Part shown: piece after piece, positions 61,245 through 64,000 of the stretch
Numbering within the stretch: position 1 is the first letter of the stretch
Layout of the letters: the number at the start of each line of letters is the position of its first letter
DNA from: Vibrio nitrifigilis
GTDB lineage: Bacteria > Pseudomonadota > Gammaproteobacteria > Enterobacterales > Vibrionaceae
Length of the DNA stretch: 64,000 nt
Assembly (NCBI RefSeq): GCF_015686695.1
Contig: NZ_JADPMR010000004.1
Location: 620,001 to 684,000, forward strand
Direction of reading: 5' to 3'
Program-made: the position numbers and the translations under genes
The notes under the pieces: generated by a model
Seen by the model: only the letters and a program-made list of their open reading frames with translations
Told to the model about the DNA's origin: nothing
The model's database searches: none

Positions 61245-62480
61245 ATGTACGAAGATTTCCCGAAACAGATAAAGAAGTTAAAGGTCTCTGCTCAAGGACA
61301 ACAACTTGGTATCTTAACTCATGAATCAAACCATTTTTATCAACCAACCCAAGATACATTGCATGTCTCTTTAACGATGACTGGCAAAGGGTATGACGGT
61401 TATAGCAATGGTGCTTTACATCCTATTTTTTCTCAAAACTTACCTGAAGGTGTTAACCGACGCTACATAGCACAAAAACTAGCAAGGTACGCAAAAGTTG
61501 ATGATATGTATTTATTATCATTACAAGGTGATAGTGGCATTGGTCAACTCTGTTTCGATGGTGGATATCAATTGCCCAGTGTGGAACCGATGGAATTAGC
61601 CGATATCATTAATTATGACGGTTCAACGCCACTGTTTCCACAGTTGATCGAGCGGTATTACCTGAGAAATACATTATCAGGTATGCAACCGAAGGTGAGT
61701 ATCAGTACGGGGAGAACGGTACAGCAGGCTGATCTCATTGTTAAGGCATGCGATGAAGAATTTCCTTTGCTTACTGTCAATGAATTTGTCTGTATGGAAG
61801 CGGCGCGCTTTTGTGGTCTAAACCCACCAAAAACCTATCTATCCGAAAATTTGGAAACCTTCGTCATTGAGAGATTTGATACCCCTGATCCTAATGTGTT
61901 TTCTGGATGCCAATTAGGGTATGAAGATTTCACGGTGCTTTTGGGCAAAAGTAACTCTCCTGATGCGAAATACACGGGTAGTTATGAAACGTTACTCAAA
62001 GCGACGGCCATTTATACGGGCACTAATTACACGGAAATTGAAAAGATGTATCGCTACGTTGTCTTCAATTGCCTAATTGGTAATGGTGATGCTCATCTAA
62101 AAAACTTCGCTTTGCAATATACACCGGATATGCAGAATATTTTTGTGTCACCTCCTTTTGATATCACCCATACGCCAGTTTATCCAACGCTCAATATTAC
62201 TGGTGTTCAGATGGCATTGAAGATGGCTAAGAGTAAAGAATTCCCAGACCGGAAGACCTTACTCAACCTGGCAGAATCGAAAGAGTTTAAATTAAGAGAC
62301 GCGAAAGAAATCATTGAATCAACGGCAGAAGGGATTTTGCAATCGATTGAAGGTAGTAGCGAAGTCAGTTTGATTCCAGGTTTAAGGGAGTCCATCATTA
62401 AGTCGGTCGATATTGGTGCTTCTTTGGCGTACAACAACAAAGGATACCGTCATGCACCAAAAAGAAAGTATCCGCGCTAG
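61245..62480 (+). CDS. hipA: HipA-like serine/threonine kinase toxin
   Basis: A 411-residue HipA. The N-terminal subdomain has SLTMTGKGYDGYSNGAL and SQNLPEGVNRRYIAQKLA, and the Gly-rich/autophosphorylation loop reads TLSGMQPKVSIS. The catalytic segment is LIGNGDAHLKNFALQ, with the metal-binding aspartate in PPFDITHT. HipA kinases phosphorylate aminoacyl-tRNA synthetases (GltX in E. coli) and cause growth arrest. All core residues are present, so it looks active. The start is 3 bp after the hipB stop. Confidence 0.9.
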   Translation: MYEDFPKQIKKLKVSAQGQQLGILTHESNHFYQPTQDTLHVSLTMTGKGYDGYSNGALHPIFSQNLPEGVNRRYIAQKLARYAKVDDMYLLSLQGDSGIGQLCFDGGYQLPSVEPMELADIINYDGSTPLFPQLIERYYLRNTLSGMQPKVSISTGRTVQQADLIVKACDEEFPLLTVNEFVCMEAARFCGLNPPKTYLSENLETFVIERFDTPDPNVFSGCQLGYEDFTVLLGKSNSPDAKYTGSYETLLKATAIYTGTNYTEIEKMYRYVVFNCLIGNGDAHLKNFALQYTPDMQNIFVSPPFDITHTPVYPTLNITGVQMALKMAKSKEFPDRKTLLNLAESKEFKLRDAKEIIESTAEGILQSIEGSSEVSLIPGLRESIIKSVDIGASLAYNNKGYRHAPKRKYPR

Positions 62481-62494
62481 ACAACGCATGAACT

Positions 62495-63241
62495 TTAGCT
62501 AAGTAAGTTGAATGTTTTGTACTTAGTGTATTTATGAATGACCTTTGCGTCGATCGGTTGTGTGCAATAGCCAAGGCAGTAGTCATTAAAATAAACACGG
62601 CGATAGTGAATGTGGTCTTCATTAAGTAGTGCACTCACTTCTAATAATTTGCTCACTTTCTTGGTGCCCACTACCGTTTTACCAAACGCAGATGTAATCC
62701 ATTGATAAAGTGGCTCACTGATATTCAAGTTGAGCCGGCCATCGGTAACAGGCTCTAAAATGATGGCCAGGCTTGCCTTAGCAAACAGAGACATGATTTG
62801 CTGATCGCTTAATGCCAGAGTCGTTATCAGTTTTCGGTTGATGAAAAACGCTTGTTTGTAATTAATGACGTCGTCGTTAAAAAGAAGACGTTGGGAATCG
62901 GGGAGCGCATCACCGAGAACAGTCGAGACTGCGACACATGTTTTCGTCGGGCGCTCAAAGATTGTTTTACCTGCATCTATAATTTCAATATGTTGTTCTT
63001 CTTCTGTGGGCAATTCTTGCTGAGAAACGGGGACGATCTTTGGCGCTAGTGCCAAATTTTGTTCCAATGCTGCTCGAGCTGAAGGTGTCAGCGTCAATGT
63101 TATATGATTACTTTCTTGTTGTGAGGGTTTCATCCTAGCCAACCAAGCCGCTCCAGTCGCGTGCGCAACCTGGGCGATGGCTTTTCCTAGATTCATATCA
63201 ATATCATCTGCTAAATAGACAGTGATGTCCTGATTTTTCAT
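62495..63241 (-). CDS. PTH2-like (peptidyl-tRNA hydrolase 2 fold) domain protein with an extra C-terminal domain
   Basis: A 248-residue protein. Residues 1-110 resemble PTH2: ITVYLADDIDMNLGKAIAQV-AHATGAAW near the start (compare DL.M..GK.AAQ.AHA) and EIIDAGKTIFERPTKTCVAV (compare DAG.T....T.TVLAI). The remaining ~140 residues are unrecognised, with repeated patterns such as LNEDHIHYRRVYFNDY. No membrane segment. PTH2 acts on peptidyl-tRNA in archaea and eukaryotes. Activity here is unproven. It is convergent with hipA, 14 bp apart. Confidence 0.6.
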   Translation of the reverse strand: MKNQDITVYLADDIDMNLGKAIAQVAHATGAAWLARMKPSQQESNHITLTLTPSARAALEQNLALAPKIVPVSQQELPTEEEQHIEIIDAGKTIFERPTKTCVAVSTVLGDALPDSQRLLFNDDVINYKQAFFINRKLITTLALSDQQIMSLFAKASLAIILEPVTDGRLNLNISEPLYQWITSAFGKTVVGTKKVSKLLEVSALLNEDHIHYRRVYFNDYCLGYCTQPIDAKVIHKYTKYKTFNLLS

Positions 63242-63399
63242 GGTTATCCTTTTCTTTTTCAGATAGATAAAGAAATTATCTCATATTCACTCAATAGAAA
63301 GATCTTTCTTTTACAACTGTTCTCAGTCAAACACAACGTTAGCCATAACGATACGATATATATATCAAGCGGCCATGATAGAGTAGGGATAACATATAA

Positions 63400-63529
63400 A
63401 AAACTTGGTATAGGCAATTTGTTGTAATTCTTACTGAGTAGGTACTAGACTAAATAGTGATGAAATTGCCTTTCATAAAAACTTGCATGAATATAACTTC
63501 CATTCGCCCGCACCCTGCGGGCTTTTTTT
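63400..63529 (+). ncRNA. Candidate small RNA ending in a strong intrinsic terminator
   Basis: An intrinsic terminator, GCCCGCACCCTGCGGGC plus seven T (63506-63529), has no annotated gene upstream on this strand. About 100 bp earlier GGCAATTT (63413-63420) and AAATTGCC (63463-63470) could close a structured domain. No good ORF with an RBS lies between. The 5' end is a guess. The flanking parts of the 550-bp gap (63242-63794) show no gene. Confidence 0.4.
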
Positions 63530-63794
63530 GGTGTCTATCCAAAGTGAGGAAATTGTGGTTATAGCGTTGATTAATAAGAAAACCAGTGCGGTTAATGTTT
63601 TCTTGTGTAAACTCTGCGGCTTAATCAAAATGATCTAAAATAGGTAAGTTATAATAAGTGACAGTGTAATTAGAATCTCAGCATGTTGGGTCTTAAACAA
63701 AGGACCGTTCAATAATTCATTCACACTGCAAAGTGGTCGTTAGGAAACAAAGACAAACAAACTCCCATGATTTGAATCTACCAGCGTCCAGAAT

Positions 63795-64000
63795 CTATGA
63801 AATGCGCAAAGGGAAACGCTTATTAGGGCTGCGTCCTTCAAACCAGTCATGATGAGAACCATCAATTTGGATCAGTTCACCCAGGCAATCTCGGCGGTAA
63901 CGAGGCTGATAAACACGTGGCTGACGTTGCGAATGTGGTACCCAAAGGCCATCGGCGATCATCCACTGGCGTGAGGTCTCATTGGAAACCGGTAAATTAT
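63795..64000 (-). pseudogene. Truncated ISNCY-like (DDE, integrase-core) transposase
   Basis: The reading frame entering from the right edge reads VSNETSRQWMIADGLWVPHS, then QPRVYQPRYRRDCLGELIQI and DGSHHDWFEGRSP, which is the segment with the first catalytic aspartate of ISNCY/rve-core transposases. After FEGRSP the similarity stops and a stop codon follows nine residues on (63795-63797), where the family would continue into the rest of the DDE domain. The gene is therefore a 3'-truncated remnant; its N-terminal part lies beyond the window. Confidence 0.75.

Noticed and set aside
63463..63570. 34-codon frame through the terminator at 63506
   Set aside because: Reads across the terminator stem and has no RBS; typical spurious frame.
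1..64000. tRNA, rRNA, CRISPR arrays, prophage or integron attC sites
   Set aside because: Scanned by eye for T-loop motifs, evenly spaced direct repeats and phage structural genes; none was seen.

Overview
The window is chromosomal DNA of a gammaproteobacterium, almost certainly a Vibrio or close relative. The strongest evidence is the right half. A GGDEF protein, a ComFB-like protein, a HlyU-family protein, pntA, pntB and a five-gene vxrABCDE-type two-component operon lie there in an order that I recall as matching a stretch of Vibrio cholerae chromosome 2. The rest (de novo cobalamin synthesis and a complete-looking ureide pathway) is unusual for a vibrio and looks accessory to that backbone.

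Left edge (1-2.7 kb): a partial glutathionyl-hydroquinone reductase, a 266-bp element built of nested inverted repeats, a DUF3237 protein and a Y1 (HUH) transposase of the REP-associated (RAYT) type. Short GGACA-type repeats flank the transposase, recur through the window and in two places lie inside cobalamin genes.

2.9-21.6 kb: an anaerobic cobalamin regulon. cobU-cobC (+) converge with cobA-cobD-pduX (-). Divergent from cobA, behind a cobalamin riboswitch, runs a 14-kb operon cbiABCDETFGHJKLP-cobS-cobT. The intergenic region carries a near-perfect FNR box, which fits an oxygen-independent pathway. Corrin ring synthesis, the aminopropanol arm and lower-ligand activation are all present. Precorrin-2 oxidation, corrin adenosylation and cobalt uptake are not in the window.

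21.7-46.5 kb: purine and ureide catabolism. It holds an NCS2 permease, hpxS-hpxA-hpxB (GntR regulator, allantoin racemase, PuuE-type allantoinase), an NCS1 permease and an amino-acid-type ABC importer. Then come an RpiR regulator, an SBF-like transporter, an amidase, an HpxW-like Ntn hydrolase, a ureidoglycine aminotransferase and allantoate amidohydrolase. Facing these is a tightly overlapping xdhABC-uraD-uraH-guaD operon, divergent from a RutR-like TetR regulator. TTGTATACAA palindromes sit before the NCS2 permease, hpxS and the NCS1 permease, defining a likely HpxS regulon. No urate oxidase is present.

46.5-56.5 kb: the vibrio backbone block named above. The RBS of the last vxr gene is buried in a terminator-like hairpin.

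56.5-64 kb: a sparser variable region. It holds a possible DnaA box with clustered GATC sites, two small membrane-protein genes, a secreted stand-alone TolA C-terminal domain, a TPR response regulator, a hipBA module behind a perfect 24-bp palindrome, a PTH2-domain protein, a possible small RNA and a truncated transposase at the right edge. No tRNA, rRNA or CRISPR array was seen.
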